From the NCBI RefSeq assembly GCF_001895005.1, contig NZ_BCXH01000011.1:1-64000 (forward strand): a stretch of 64,000 nt of DNA. Reading direction: 5' to 3'. Below, piece after piece: positions 7,814 through 16,651 of the stretch. The position numbers and the translations under genes are program-made. Source of the DNA: Rhodococcus yunnanensis NBRC 103083 (GTDB lineage: Bacteria > Actinomycetota > Actinomycetes > Mycobacteriales > Mycobacteriaceae). Position 1 is the stretch's first letter. Every line of letters begins with the position of its first letter. The notes under the pieces were generated by a model that was not told the origin of the DNA, searched no databases, and was given only the letters and a program-made list of their open reading frames with translations.

Positions 7814-10084
7814 CTATTCCACCAACGCCACCGACGTGATCCGATGCAGTGTGAACCGTCGAACTGCCCCGGTTGCCGGGTCGAACGCGTCGAGCTGGCC
7901 GCCCCCGACGCTCACCGGATCGACGACGCGTTGGGAGGCCACACCCTGGGCGTCGACGTAGCCGATCGAGACGCTGCGGCGCACTTTCACAGCCGTTTGC
8001 AGCAGCGCCATCGTTGCCGAACCGGTGGCTCGTGTGCCGTCGGAACGGACGGTGCGCCCACCTGCCGTTGCGGCGCGCTCGCCCGCGCGTAGTTCGGTGA
8101 CCAGACGTCCGAGTTGCTCGTCGGTGGGAACGGCCTGGCTGCGGTAGTTCGTTCGTCCGCGGCGGACGGGGACTCTGGCGCCGCGGGCGCGCAGATCGAC
8201 GATCGCGCCGGACGAGTCCTCACCGGCCGGGGCGAAACCTGCAGCCCCGAGCACGGCCATGACCTCGTTCAGTGACGCCTGCGAGATCGCTACCGTCGGA
8301 GCGAGTGCGCGCAGCGCCACTTGCTCGGCTGCGGGGGACTTGAGCACCTCGGCGAGCAGAGCCGGATCCTCGCATCGCACGAACGACGACGCGACGCCGG
8401 CTCGAAGCCTCCCGTGCCGGCGTGCGACGTCGTCGATCAGATAGGTCAGCCCCTGGGGCACCGGTGTGCGTGAGTGTGTCCCGAACAGTGTGTGCAGTTC
8501 GGCAGCACTCATTCCGACGTCGAGGGCGCGGCGCAAGCTCTTGTCGGTGACGCGGTAGACGGTCGCGGCACCCGCGGACTCGACGTCGGCGACGAGTTCG
8601 ATCCGGTCCTCCAGATCGGGTTCGAGCGGACCGGGAGCGACGAGCGTCAGATCGGCCTGAAGAAGCACGTAGTCGATAGGTGAGGGGAGCGCGTCGCGCA
8701 TCTCGGCTTCGGCGTCTCCGCCGTGCAGCAGCGCTCTGCCCGGACTCGACAACGCGCCGCGAGCGACGATGCTCAACGCCGTTGCCTCGGCGATCATGTT
8801 GGTCGTCGGGCGCGGTGCGAACCGGGCTGCGGACCGTGGGCGTCGCCACGCCAGTCCGCGCGAGACGTCCGTCTCGGTCGTCGCCGTGCCCGAACCCAGA
8901 TCGGCAAGGTAGTCGAGTATCGCTCGCCGGTCGCGCGGCGCTGCGGGGGAGCGAACTTCCTCCGACAGCGCGGCAACCGGCTTGTCGGTCGGATCACGCA
9001 TGCCGATGAGCCACGGTGCGCGCTGCAGATCGAGCCACGCCGACGCCAACGTGTGCCACCTGGATGCGGGTGTCGCTGTGATCCATGGATCGACAGCCGA
9101 CGTCGGCGCCCAGTAGTCCTCACCCGAATCGTTCGCAGGCAACGGATCGGGTGTCCCGCTGGAGATGAGCGACGCCGCGGCCAGAAGCTCGACGAGCAGT
9201 CCGACGCGTGCCTCGTCGAGACCGGTGACCTTGCCGATGCGTTTGGTCTCACGGACGCCGAGCCCGCCCGCCTTCAAGGCGGGTGCCGGTGAGTCGGACA
9301 GGGCCTCGATGATCGCGCCGCAGTGGCGGATCAGCTCCAGGGCCTCACCCGCGGCCGTCGCGTTGACATCGGAGAGTGGGTATTTCGTGGTGACAGGCTT
9401 CGGTGGAGACAACGACGTCGGATCGGTGATCGGCTCACCGCGCAGTGCCTGCCCGACCTGATGCGGCAGTTCCACCGTCTGCTCGTCGAGCCAGATCAGC
9501 AATCCGGCTCCGAGTAGCTTCTGCACCGGGCGATCCGGCGGCGTGCCGGGCGCGGCATCTCGGGTTCTGCCGGTGGGCGACGATCGAGCGAGAGTTTCGA
9601 GCAGGCTGCGTTGGGCGTCGTCGATGCCGTCGAGTGCCTGCGTGAGCTGCTCGGGGGTGAGCGACTCCGATGCGTCGAGGATCCGGCCGATGCGCCAAGG
9701 GACGGCGTCGCGCGCAGCAGGCGCAGTGCGCAGTGTCTTCGTTCCCCAGACGAGGGCACGGTCGCGCAGCGCAGCGAGTGCTGCGTCCACTGCCTTGGCG
9801 GTGGCGCGTTTGGCGACGAGCTGGTCCAACTGGGCACGGGTGACGGCCATCTCGTGCGCGCCCTCGACGGACAGCATCTCGAGAATCGTCAGCGCCAGCG
9901 TGTCCAACGTATCCGCGGCACGCAGGATCGACGCGCGTTGCTCGGCGCGTCCGGCGAGCACACCGATGGTCGACGGTGGCGGTACCGTCAGGTCCGGTCG
10001 CAGCGTCAGAGTGGTGACGAGTTCGGTGTCGGTACGAGATTTCAGCCACGCCGCAAGGTCCGGAGGCAGTGCAGTTTCGGTCAT
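7814..10084 (-). CDS. Helicase-associated domain protein (Rv0862c-like)
   Basis: This 756-residue protein is the conserved companion of bacterial XPB. The first part (about 1-250) is helical and may hold a winged-helix region. The middle to C-terminal part contains the XPB/Ssl2-like helicase C-terminal associated domain, visible around DYVLLQADLTLVAPGPLEPDL. The C-terminus has a WYL-like barrel look (VSIGYVDAQGVASQRVVDPVSV). There is no Walker A or DEAH box, so it is not a helicase by itself. It lies 89 bases upstream of the helicase gene on the same strand. A role in DNA repair or in controlling the helicase is inference from this constant pairing. Confidence 0.88.
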   Translation of the reverse strand: MTETALPPDLAAWLKSRTDTELVTTLTLRPDLTVPPPSTIGVLAGRAEQRASILRAADTLDTLALTILEMLSVEGAHEMAVTRAQLDQLVAKRATAKAVDAALAALRDRALVWGTKTLRTAPAARDAVPWRIGRILDASESLTPEQLTQALDGIDDAQRSLLETLARSSPTGRTRDAAPGTPPDRPVQKLLGAGLLIWLDEQTVELPHQVGQALRGEPITDPTSLSPPKPVTTKYPLSDVNATAAGEALELIRHCGAIIEALSDSPAPALKAGGLGVRETKRIGKVTGLDEARVGLLVELLAAASLISSGTPDPLPANDSGEDYWAPTSAVDPWITATPASRWHTLASAWLDLQRAPWLIGMRDPTDKPVAALSEEVRSPAAPRDRRAILDYLADLGSGTATTETDVSRGLAWRRPRSAARFAPRPTTNMIAEATALSIVARGALSSPGRALLHGGDAEAEMRDALPSPIDYVLLQADLTLVAPGPLEPDLEDRIELVADVESAGAATVYRVTDKSLRRALDVGMSAAELHTLFGTHSRTPVPQGLTYLIDDVARRHGRLRAGVASSFVRCEDPALLAEVLKSPAAEQVALRALAPTVAISQASLNEVMAVLGAAGFAPAGEDSSGAIVDLRARGARVPVRRGRTNYRSQAVPTDEQLGRLVTELRAGERAATAGGRTVRSDGTRATGSATMALLQTAVKVRRSVSIGYVDAQGVASQRVVDPVSVGGGQLDAFDPATGAVRRFTLHRITSVALVE

Positions 10085-10145
10085 TGCTTAACAGATTAGT
10101 GACCTGGGCTGGTGTATGCCGCAGCGCAGGTGTCAAAATGAGCGC

Positions 10146-10334
10146 ATGGTGAACAAGTCGAAGAAGCCCTATGTCGATCCAGGCTGGCCGGAAACCGCGC
10201 GCGGTGACCATGCGGTGAGCGAGTTGGCGTCCTCACGCTCGGGAGGTCTGTCCCCTTTCGGTGAGGAGACCGAATTCCCGTTGCCCGTGGACGACCTGCT
10301 GTATGCACATCCCGTGACCGTCATCAATCGCTAG
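10146..10334 (+). CDS. Short conserved protein (Rv0863-like)
   Basis: This predicted 62-residue protein starts MVNKSKKPYVDPGWPET and has no membrane segment. I placed the start at ATG 10146 because the short Lys-rich N-terminus followed by DPGWPETARGDHAVS fits the small conserved protein found at this position in mycobacterial genomes (Rv0863), divergent from the helicase-associated gene. The longer frame adds ten residues without a ribosome site. There is no clear Shine-Dalgarno sequence, so it may be leaderless or weakly translated. Function unknown. A strong hairpin follows the gene. Confidence 0.7.
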   Translation: MVNKSKKPYVDPGWPETARGDHAVSELASSRSGGLSPFGEETEFPLPVDDLLYAHPVTVINR

Positions 10335-10361
10335 AAGTCGGCACGAGCCCACCGACACGAC

Positions 10362-10389
10362 AAAGGCCCCCGAGTGATCGGGGGCCTTT
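10362..10389. terminator. Bidirectional intrinsic terminator
   Basis: A perfect 12-bp stem (AAAGGCCCCCGA paired with TCGGGGGCCTTT) closes a GTGA loop. An A-run on one side and a T-run on the other make it functional in both directions. It separates the convergent short gene (ends 10334) and the rpf gene (ends 10413). Confidence 0.93.
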
Positions 10390-10412
10390 CTCGTACTCTG
10401 AAGTCGTGCGGC

Positions 10413-11265
<853 letters not shown>

Positions 11266-11507
11266 GGCCGAAGTTTCTCAGCCGCTGATGACCGTACTGA
11301 ACTTCTCGCGGAGTGTCACCATTTGGTAACTGTTGCAATTTCGAGCCGCATCATGGTGTCGCGCCGGCGCGGAAACGCTTCTCGGCGAACCTGCAGCTAG
11401 CGGCGTCGAAGGGCGAGCGACGCACGCTCGTTGCCCTTCCGTTACTCCGCCGTTATGTGAGGGAAGTCACACCCATCCACAGGTTGGTGCCGGAGGGGCT
11501 GAAGTGA
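11266..11507. other. Intergenic region, presumed rpf promoter
   Basis: These 242 bases lie between the riboswitch and the end of the yccF-like gene. I see no gene, repeat or convincing hairpin. The rpf promoter must lie here because the riboswitch leader starts near 11265, but I cannot point to a -35/-10 pair with confidence. Confidence 0.5.
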
Positions 11508-11879
11508 TCAGGCGTCGACGATGTCCTTGCCGAGCGGCATGAGAGAGATCGGAATCATCTTCAGATTCGCGAACGCCAGAGGGATCCCGATGATGGTGAT
11601 CGCCATCGCTATCGCGGTCACCACATGACCGATCGCGAGCCAGATGCCGGCGACGATCACCCAGATCACATTCCCGATCACCGACGCCACCCCCGACGTC
11701 GGCTTCTCGACGACCGTCTTGCCGAACGGCCACAGTGCATAGACACCGATGCGGAACGCCGCGATACCGAATGGAATGGTGATGATCAGAATGCAGCAGA
11801 CGATTCCTGCGGCGAAGTAACCGAGAGCGAGCCAGAAGCCACCGAAAATCAACCAGATGATGTTGAGAATCACTCGCAT
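11508..11879 (-). CDS. YccF-family inner-membrane protein
   Basis: This 123-residue protein consists of two repeats of a hydrophobic unit. The first is NIIWLIFGGFWLALGYFAAG followed by IPFGIAAFRIG. The second is NVIWVIVAGIWLAIGHVVTA followed by IPLAFANLKMIP. This internal duplication with the Ile-Pro-x-Ala motif is the YccF (DUF307) pattern. The protein should span the membrane about four times. The family has no settled function. It occupies the place of M. tuberculosis Rv0870c between rpfA and the cold-shock gene. A second small membrane gene lies 10 bases upstream on the same strand and is probably cotranscribed. Confidence 0.9.
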   Translation of the reverse strand: MRVILNIIWLIFGGFWLALGYFAAGIVCCILIITIPFGIAAFRIGVYALWPFGKTVVEKPTSGVASVIGNVIWVIVAGIWLAIGHVVTAIAMAITIIGIPLAFANLKMIPISLMPLGKDIVDA

Positions 11880-11889
11880 CCTGGGCCCC

Positions 11890-12108
11890 CTACCTCGCGC
11901 GTCTGCCGGACATCAAAGCAAAGACTAACGCCAGAACGAAGCCGAGAGGTGCCGCCAGCATTGCAGTCAGATAAAGCCACAGTGGCGGCTGTTCGTGCGT
12001 GATCGCGGGAACCAGGAAAATGGCGACGATGGCCGCCAGACCAACTGCAAAGATCCCGAGAGCGATGCGCAGCAGAGTATTGCGATGAGAACGAGTCGGA
12101 TCGGGCAC
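11890..12108 (-). CDS. Small two-helix membrane protein
   Basis: This 72-residue protein has two clear transmembrane helices (about 13-34 and 43-65) joined by a short loop (HEQPPLW), with a basic N-terminus and an RRAR C-terminus, so both ends should be cytoplasmic. It starts with GTG at 12108 and lies 10 bases upstream of the yccF-like gene. Its leader runs directly into repeat array B, so its promoter is inside or beyond the array. I do not recognise the family. Confidence 0.72.
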   Translation of the reverse strand: MPDPTRSHRNTLLRIALGIFAVGLAAIVAIFLVPAITHEQPPLWLYLTAMLAAPLGFVLALVFALMSGRRAR

Positions 12109-12124
12109 ACCACCAACCTATCCG

Positions 12125-12315
12125 GGTCGTTCCGCAGGCTCCACTCGCGGCCACTGAGGTCGTTCCGCAGGCTCCACTCGCGGCCACTGAGGTCGTTCCG
12201 CAGGCTCCACTCGCGGCCACTGAGGTCGTTCCGCAGGCTCCACTCGCGGCCACTGAGGTCGTTCCGCAGGCTCCACTCGCCGCCATTGAGGTCGTTCCGC
12301 AGGCTCCACTCCCGT
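12125..12315. repeat. Tandem repeat array B, six 33-bp units
   Basis: Units starting GGTCGTTCCGCAGGCTCCAC begin at 12125, 12158, 12191, 12224, 12257 and 12290. The first four share the tail TCGCGGCCACTGA; unit 5 has CGCCGCCATTGA and unit 6 decays after CTCC. The array lies between a minus-strand membrane gene and the plus-strand cold-shock gene, immediately next to the GTG of the former. The remaining bases to 12459 form the cold-shock gene leader, with no further structure recognised. Confidence 0.93.
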
Positions 12316-12459
12316 GGATTCGAGGGTTGGCGCCGGCGTCGAAACCCGGATGCTGCCGATGACCCCTTCGCTGTACACTGCGTCATTCGCGTCCTGCGTT
12401 TGTCGTGGGGCGCGAAACGTGTGCAGGAAGACTTTCAAACGAATGGACGGGTGAGCGCA

Positions 12460-12873
12460 GTGCCTACCGGCAAGGTGAAATGGTACGACGTCGACAAGGG
12501 ATTCGGCTTTCTCTCGCAGGATGAAGGAGAGGACGTCTATGTTCGTTCGTCAGCGCTGCCCGCAGGTGTCGAAGGCCTCAAGGCCGGGCAGAAGGTCGAG
12601 TTCGGGATGGCCGCAGGTCGACGCGGTCCGCAGGCGCTCAGCCTGAAAGTCCTCGAACCTGCACCGTCGGTTCGTCAGAACACCGCCAATCGCCGTGAGC
12701 CGGTCGAGCGCAAGCACACTCCCGACCAGCTGCACGGCATGGTCGAGGACATGATCACGCTGCTGGAAGCGACCATTCAGCCCGAGCTACGTAAGGGCAA
12801 GTACCCGGATCGTAAGACCGCGCAGAAGATCTCCGAGGTCGTCCGTGCCGTGGCTCGCGAGCTCGACAGTTAG
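12460..12873 (+). CDS. cspB: Cold-shock protein with C-terminal helical extension
   Basis: This predicted 137-residue protein starts with a cold-shock domain (about 1-66). Its RNA-binding faces are visible in [18 protein letters not shown] (RNP1) and DVYVRSSAL (RNP2-like). The remaining 70 residues are a charged helical extension ([18 protein letters not shown]), which makes it longer than the usual 67-residue Csp and matches the mycobacterial CspB/Rv0871 type. I chose GTG 12460, giving [10 protein letters not shown], by family comparison; GTG 12451 in the same frame is an alternative. It binds single-stranded nucleic acid. Array B lies about 145 bases upstream. Confidence 0.92.
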   Translation: MPTGKVKWYDVDKGFGFLSQDEGEDVYVRSSALPAGVEGLKAGQKVEFGMAAGRRGPQALSLKVLEPAPSVRQNTANRREPVERKHTPDQLHGMVEDMITLLEATIQPELRKGKYPDRKTAQKISEVVRAVARELDS

Positions 12874-12879
12874 CCGTTA

Positions 12880-13392
12880 CTAGCCCGTCGCGATGGACCA
12901 GATCGCGTGACTGATGATCTCTTCCTGCTGGGTGTCGCTGTCGATGACGCCGGAGGGCAGGCGCACCTCGACGCCGAGCAGCGCCCTGCCTGCGTCGTCG
13001 AGCGGTGGGACCGTCAAGGCGAGTGTGGTGTCCGGCAGGTACAGAGTGTCGGTCTCGACGGCGTCGGCACCGTCGGGATGGGCGTAGACGGCCGCGAGAA
13101 TCCAGGGCGCCGACGAGATCTCTGCGGGCAGCGACAGCTGAAGCGGCTGGTTCTCACGCACCGGTAGCGTCGCGCTCGCGCCGTCGCTGTCGCACAAGGG
13201 CTCGTCGACCGGGCAGTACAGGTAAGGCTCGACGTCGATGGTGCGGCCGTCGGCGAATGCGGTGACCGCGGGGCGATGCTCCGGTGCGTCGCGGATGAGC
13301 AGTGCCAGGACCGCGACGAATGCGACGACCACGACGACGGCACCCACCGCCCCGATCGCCAGGACCTTCTTGGTTTTCGGTGCGAGGTTCAC
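12880..13392 (-). CDS. DUF2771-family membrane-anchored protein
   Basis: This 170-residue protein has an N-terminal membrane anchor (about 9-33) followed by an exported domain of about 135 residues. That domain contains a CPVDEPLC pair of cysteines and a beta-rich pattern. It fits the DUF2771 family, whose gene sits beside an MFS gene in mycobacteria (Rv0875c beside Rv0876c). It starts with GTG directly adjoining the MFS stop, with no intervening base, so the two are translationally linked. Function unknown; a role near the envelope is the only safe inference. Confidence 0.82.
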   Translation of the reverse strand: MNLAPKTKKVLAIGAVGAVVVVVAFVAVLALLIRDAPEHRPAVTAFADGRTIDVEPYLYCPVDEPLCDSDGASATLPVRENQPLQLSLPAEISSAPWILAAVYAHPDGADAVETDTLYLPDTTLALTVPPLDDAGRALLGVEVRLPSGVIDSDTQQEEIISHAIWSIATG

Positions 13393-14976
13393 TTAGCTCA
13401 CGTTCTGTCGGACGGACGAGTCTGGTATTTCCTGCTCGGCATGATCGGGGCGATTACCGCCGAGGCCGGGCAGGAGCGTTTTCCCTCGGTAGGTGAAGAA
13501 GGTCTGCGCGAGACCGATCGTAAGCAACACCGAGACGACGGTGAAACCCAGCCAGTACTCGGTCGGTAGCAGCACGCCGAGGGTTCCCCCGAGAACCCAG
13601 CACAGCTGCAGGACGGTCTCCGATCGTCCGAAGCCCGACGCGATCGACTCGGGCGGCAGGTCGGACTGCAGCGAGGCGTCGAGAGAGACCTTGGCCAGCG
13701 CGCTGGCGCAAGAGGCGACGAGGGCCGCCAACGCTGCGGTCAGCAGGCTGTCGGTGACAGCGGCGACGATCGCTACAACGGTGACCGCGGTAGCGCAGCG
13801 AATCACCACGATCGACGGCCTGCCGAGCTTGATGCGCGCGCCCGCGGCGTTGCCGCTGAAGTTTCCGATCGCCGCCCCGGCCCCGACGAGGCCAAGCATC
13901 GCGGCCTGCTTGATCGGTTCGTGTTCGGTCTGCGATTTGGCGACGAACGCTATGTACAGCGTCAGAAAGCCCGTCAGGATCCGGATGGTCCCGTTGCCCC
14001 ACAGCCCGACGATGACGGCCTTGCCGAGTGGTTGGCGACGATTCTTCGCAGGCGCGGTGACGGGCTTGCCGCGTCGTAGCACCTCGGTTTCGGCGTCCGA
14101 GCCGTGATAGCTCAGCGTCGCGGGAACCTCACCCTCGGTGACCTCGACCCACGACGGGATTCGCATGCTCAGGTAGGCGCCGAAGACGGTGATGGCGGCG
14201 ACGAACCACAACGCTCCCGGTGACCCGGCCAGCCAGGCGATGACCCCGGCGATTCCGCCCGCGACGATCGTGCCTCCGATCAGGCCGAAGACCGTGAGCC
14301 TGGAGTTGACGCGCACCAGATCGATTTCCGGTGGAAGCACCCTCGGCGTCACCGCACTCTTGAGTACGGCAAAGGATTTGCTGAACACGAGCATTCCGAG
14401 TGCCGCCGGATACAACACCCAGCTGTCGAAGTTGAACACCAGTGCCACCGCGAGCACGGTGCGCACCAGGAAAGATCCGGCGAGCGCGAGCCTCCTGCCG
14501 TGCTGCAGACGGTCGAGCATCGGTCCGATGAGCGGTGCGATGAGGGCGAACGGTGCGATGGTGATGACCAGGTACAACGCGACCTTGGTCTTGTCCTCGC
14601 CGGTCGCGGCGGAGAAGAAGAGAGTGTTCGCCAGCGCCACCGCGATGGCGGCGTCGGAGGCGAAGTTGGCCATCGTCGCGTAGGTCAACGCCGTCAGCCC
14701 GGATTTGTCCGCACCGTCGGCCTTTGCTGCCCGCTGGAACGTCGCGATGCCCTTGCCGGTCAGTTCTCGGCTGCGCATCGCCGCCACACGGGTGACCGTC
14801 AACTTGCGCGGCAACGGCGGCGGCTTCGGCCCGTCGCCCTTGGCGGTGGGCGGCGTCGGGGGATGCAGTGGAGGCAACGGGGTTCGCCTGCTCGCAGCGT
14901 GGGGGGCCGGCGGGTAGTTGTCGAACCCCGGGTGGTCCTCACCCGGAGGGGTATCGGAATGGCTGGGGTCGGTCAC
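13393..14976 (-). CDS. MFS transporter-like membrane protein (Rv0876c-like)
   Basis: This 527-residue protein starts with about 90 polar, Pro-rich residues (PLPPLHPPTPP) and then about 12 hydrophobic helices. The fold is MFS-like, with a LQHGRRLALAG segment in the position of the intracellular loop between helices 2 and 3. The Pro-rich cytoplasmic head is unusual for MFS carriers but matches the mycobacterial protein at this locus. Substrate and direction of transport are unknown. It is followed without a gap by the DUF2771 gene, and both are conserved together. Confidence 0.87.
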   Translation of the reverse strand: MTDPSHSDTPPGEDHPGFDNYPPAPHAASRRTPLPPLHPPTPPTAKGDGPKPPPLPRKLTVTRVAAMRSRELTGKGIATFQRAAKADGADKSGLTALTYATMANFASDAAIAVALANTLFFSAATGEDKTKVALYLVITIAPFALIAPLIGPMLDRLQHGRRLALAGSFLVRTVLAVALVFNFDSWVLYPAALGMLVFSKSFAVLKSAVTPRVLPPEIDLVRVNSRLTVFGLIGGTIVAGGIAGVIAWLAGSPGALWFVAAITVFGAYLSMRIPSWVEVTEGEVPATLSYHGSDAETEVLRRGKPVTAPAKNRRQPLGKAVIVGLWGNGTIRILTGFLTLYIAFVAKSQTEHEPIKQAAMLGLVGAGAAIGNFSGNAAGARIKLGRPSIVVIRCATAVTVVAIVAAVTDSLLTAALAALVASCASALAKVSLDASLQSDLPPESIASGFGRSETVLQLCWVLGGTLGVLLPTEYWLGFTVVSVLLTIGLAQTFFTYRGKTLLPGLGGNRPDHAEQEIPDSSVRQNVS

Positions 14977-15020
14977 AGGATCAATTCTGTCCTAAAACTC
15001 GAAGCAGCGAGCACACCGAC

Positions 15021-15824
15021 TCACTGCCGGGGTGTGAACTGCACCTCGAACATTGTCGGCCACCGCTTTCCTGTCACCAGAAAGTGGTCCGTGCCCGGAA
15101 TCTGGGCTATCCCGTTGAGGACGTCGGCACCCGAACGCTCGTCCTCGGTCATCGAGTTCCACAACGGCGAGGCGTCGATCATCTCGGTGATCTCACCGGT
15201 GGCGGGGTCGATTCGGGCGATGTCGAGACTCTGCCAGATGTTGGCGTAGACGGAGCCGTCCTCGGCGCATTCGAGTTCGTTGAGATTGCTCACCGGTTCG
15301 CCGTCCGAGGTCACCTGCACCGAGGAGGTCTCGTCGAACGACCGAGGGTCACGAAAGGTCAGTGTCGACGAACCGTCGCTCATGACGAGTCGGTCCCCGC
15401 TCGCGCACAGACCCCAGCCCTCGCCGTCGTAGCTCACCTGGCGACGTTCCTGCAGGGTCTGCGGGTCACGGTCGTACGCGATGCCGTCACGCCAGGTGAT
15501 CTGCCACACCGCGTCGTCGGTGACGGTGAGGCCTTCGCCGAAGACGTCGGGCGAGAGGTCGACGCGCCGAAGTTCTTCCCCGGTCGCGAGCGAGGAAACC
15601 CGGACGTACGACGAGCCGGTGAGCCCGGTGCCCTCGTAGAGTTCGTCGCCTGCGATCTCGAGCCCCTGGGTGAATGCCGTCGGGTCGTGGTCGAAGGTGC
15701 GCAGCACCCGCACGGTGGACGTGGAGACGGCCGAAGGCTCGGGCTCGGCGGGAGTCGGCGAGCAGCCGACGAGGACGATCGAGGCAGCGAGGGCACCCGG
15801 CAGTGCGCGGAGGGAGGCCTTCAT
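15021..15824 (-). CDS. Glutaminyl-peptide cyclotransferase, lipoprotein
   Basis: This predicted 267-residue protein begins with a lipoprotein signal (MKASLRALPGALAAS then IVLVGC, lipobox LVGC with the modified Cys at residue 21). The mature part is a five-bladed propeller of the plant/bacterial glutamine cyclotransferase type, recognised by FTQGLEI, YEGTGLTGSS and LNELECAEDGSVYANIW. Such enzymes cyclise N-terminal glutamine to pyroglutamate, here probably on exported proteins at the outer face of the membrane. Alternative ATG codons at 15833 and 15836 would lengthen the signal by a few residues. It is divergent from the DUF3027 gene. Confidence 0.9.
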   Translation of the reverse strand: MKASLRALPGALAASIVLVGCSPTPAEPEPSAVSTSTVRVLRTFDHDPTAFTQGLEIAGDELYEGTGLTGSSYVRVSSLATGEELRRVDLSPDVFGEGLTVTDDAVWQITWRDGIAYDRDPQTLQERRQVSYDGEGWGLCASGDRLVMSDGSSTLTFRDPRSFDETSSVQVTSDGEPVSNLNELECAEDGSVYANIWQSLDIARIDPATGEITEMIDASPLWNSMTEDERSGADVLNGIAQIPGTDHFLVTGKRWPTMFEVQFTPRQ

Positions 15825-15865
15825 CTGCCCCATCATGGCAGCCCGAACTGGGTGGTTTCGAAGTG

Positions 15866-16651
15866 ATGCGGCAAAATGAATGTGTGAGTTTCGCATCGTC
15901 TCCAGAGCTCGACCACATTCGTCCTGTCCTAGCCGAGGCCGCAGAGTCGGCGCGGCAGGCACTGATCGATCTGGGAGAAGGCGGCGTCGGTGAGTATCTC
16001 GGCGTCACAGCCGAGTCCGACAGTGCCGCCACCCATCGTTTCGTCAGTGATCTGCCCGGCTATCGCGGATGGCAGTGGGCCGTCGTCGTGGCCGCACCCG
16101 AGGGCGCGGATACCGCGACGATCAGCGAGCTGGTGTTGCTTCCCGGCCCCGACGCCCTCGTCGCGCCGACCTGGCTGCCGTGGGACGAGCGCATCCGCCC
16201 CGGTGACCTGGGGCCAGGGGATCTGCTTCCACCGCGCGCGCAGGACCCGCGCCTCGTGCCCGGTTATGTCGCGACCGGTGACCCGCAGGTCGACGACGTG
16301 GCGTACGAACTCGGTTTCGGGCGAAAGCAAGTCCCGAGCAGGGAAGGACGCGCCGACGCCGCCGAGCGCTGGCACGACGGCGAGCACGGCCCGGACAGCG
16401 AGATGGCGAAGTCTGCGCCGTCGACGTGCGGATTGTGTGGGTTCTACCTTCCGATCGCAGGATCGTTGTCGGCGGCGTTCGGAGTGTGCGGCAACGAGTT
16501 CGCAGCCGACGGGCAGGTGGTGCACGTCGAGTACGGATGTGGTGCGCACTCGGACACCGAACTGCCCACCGGTGCGGGTTCCCCGTTGTACGAACCGTTC
16601 GACGACGCTGCGCTCGACGTGACCCAGCAGGACACACAATCGACGAATTGA
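15866..16651 (+). CDS. DUF3027-family protein (Rv0877-like)
   Basis: This predicted 261-residue protein has a long soluble domain with PGYRGWQWAVVVA and WDERIRPGDLGPGDLLP, then a C-terminal zinc-ribbon-like part. Its cysteines are CGLCGFY, GVCGNEF and YGCGAHS. It matches the DUF3027 layout and the M. tuberculosis gene at the same place. I set the start at ATG 15866; GTG 15884 is equally possible because neither has a good ribosome site. The stop (TGA 16649-16651) overlaps the TTG proposed as the next start. Function unknown; the Cys pattern suggests metal binding. Confidence 0.85.
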   Translation: MRQNECVSFASSPELDHIRPVLAEAAESARQALIDLGEGGVGEYLGVTAESDSAATHRFVSDLPGYRGWQWAVVVAAPEGADTATISELVLLPGPDALVAPTWLPWDERIRPGDLGPGDLLPPRAQDPRLVPGYVATGDPQVDDVAYELGFGRKQVPSREGRADAAERWHDGEHGPDSEMAKSAPSTCGLCGFYLPIAGSLSAAFGVCGNEFAADGQVVHVEYGCGAHSDTELPTGAGSPLYEPFDDAALDVTQQDTQSTN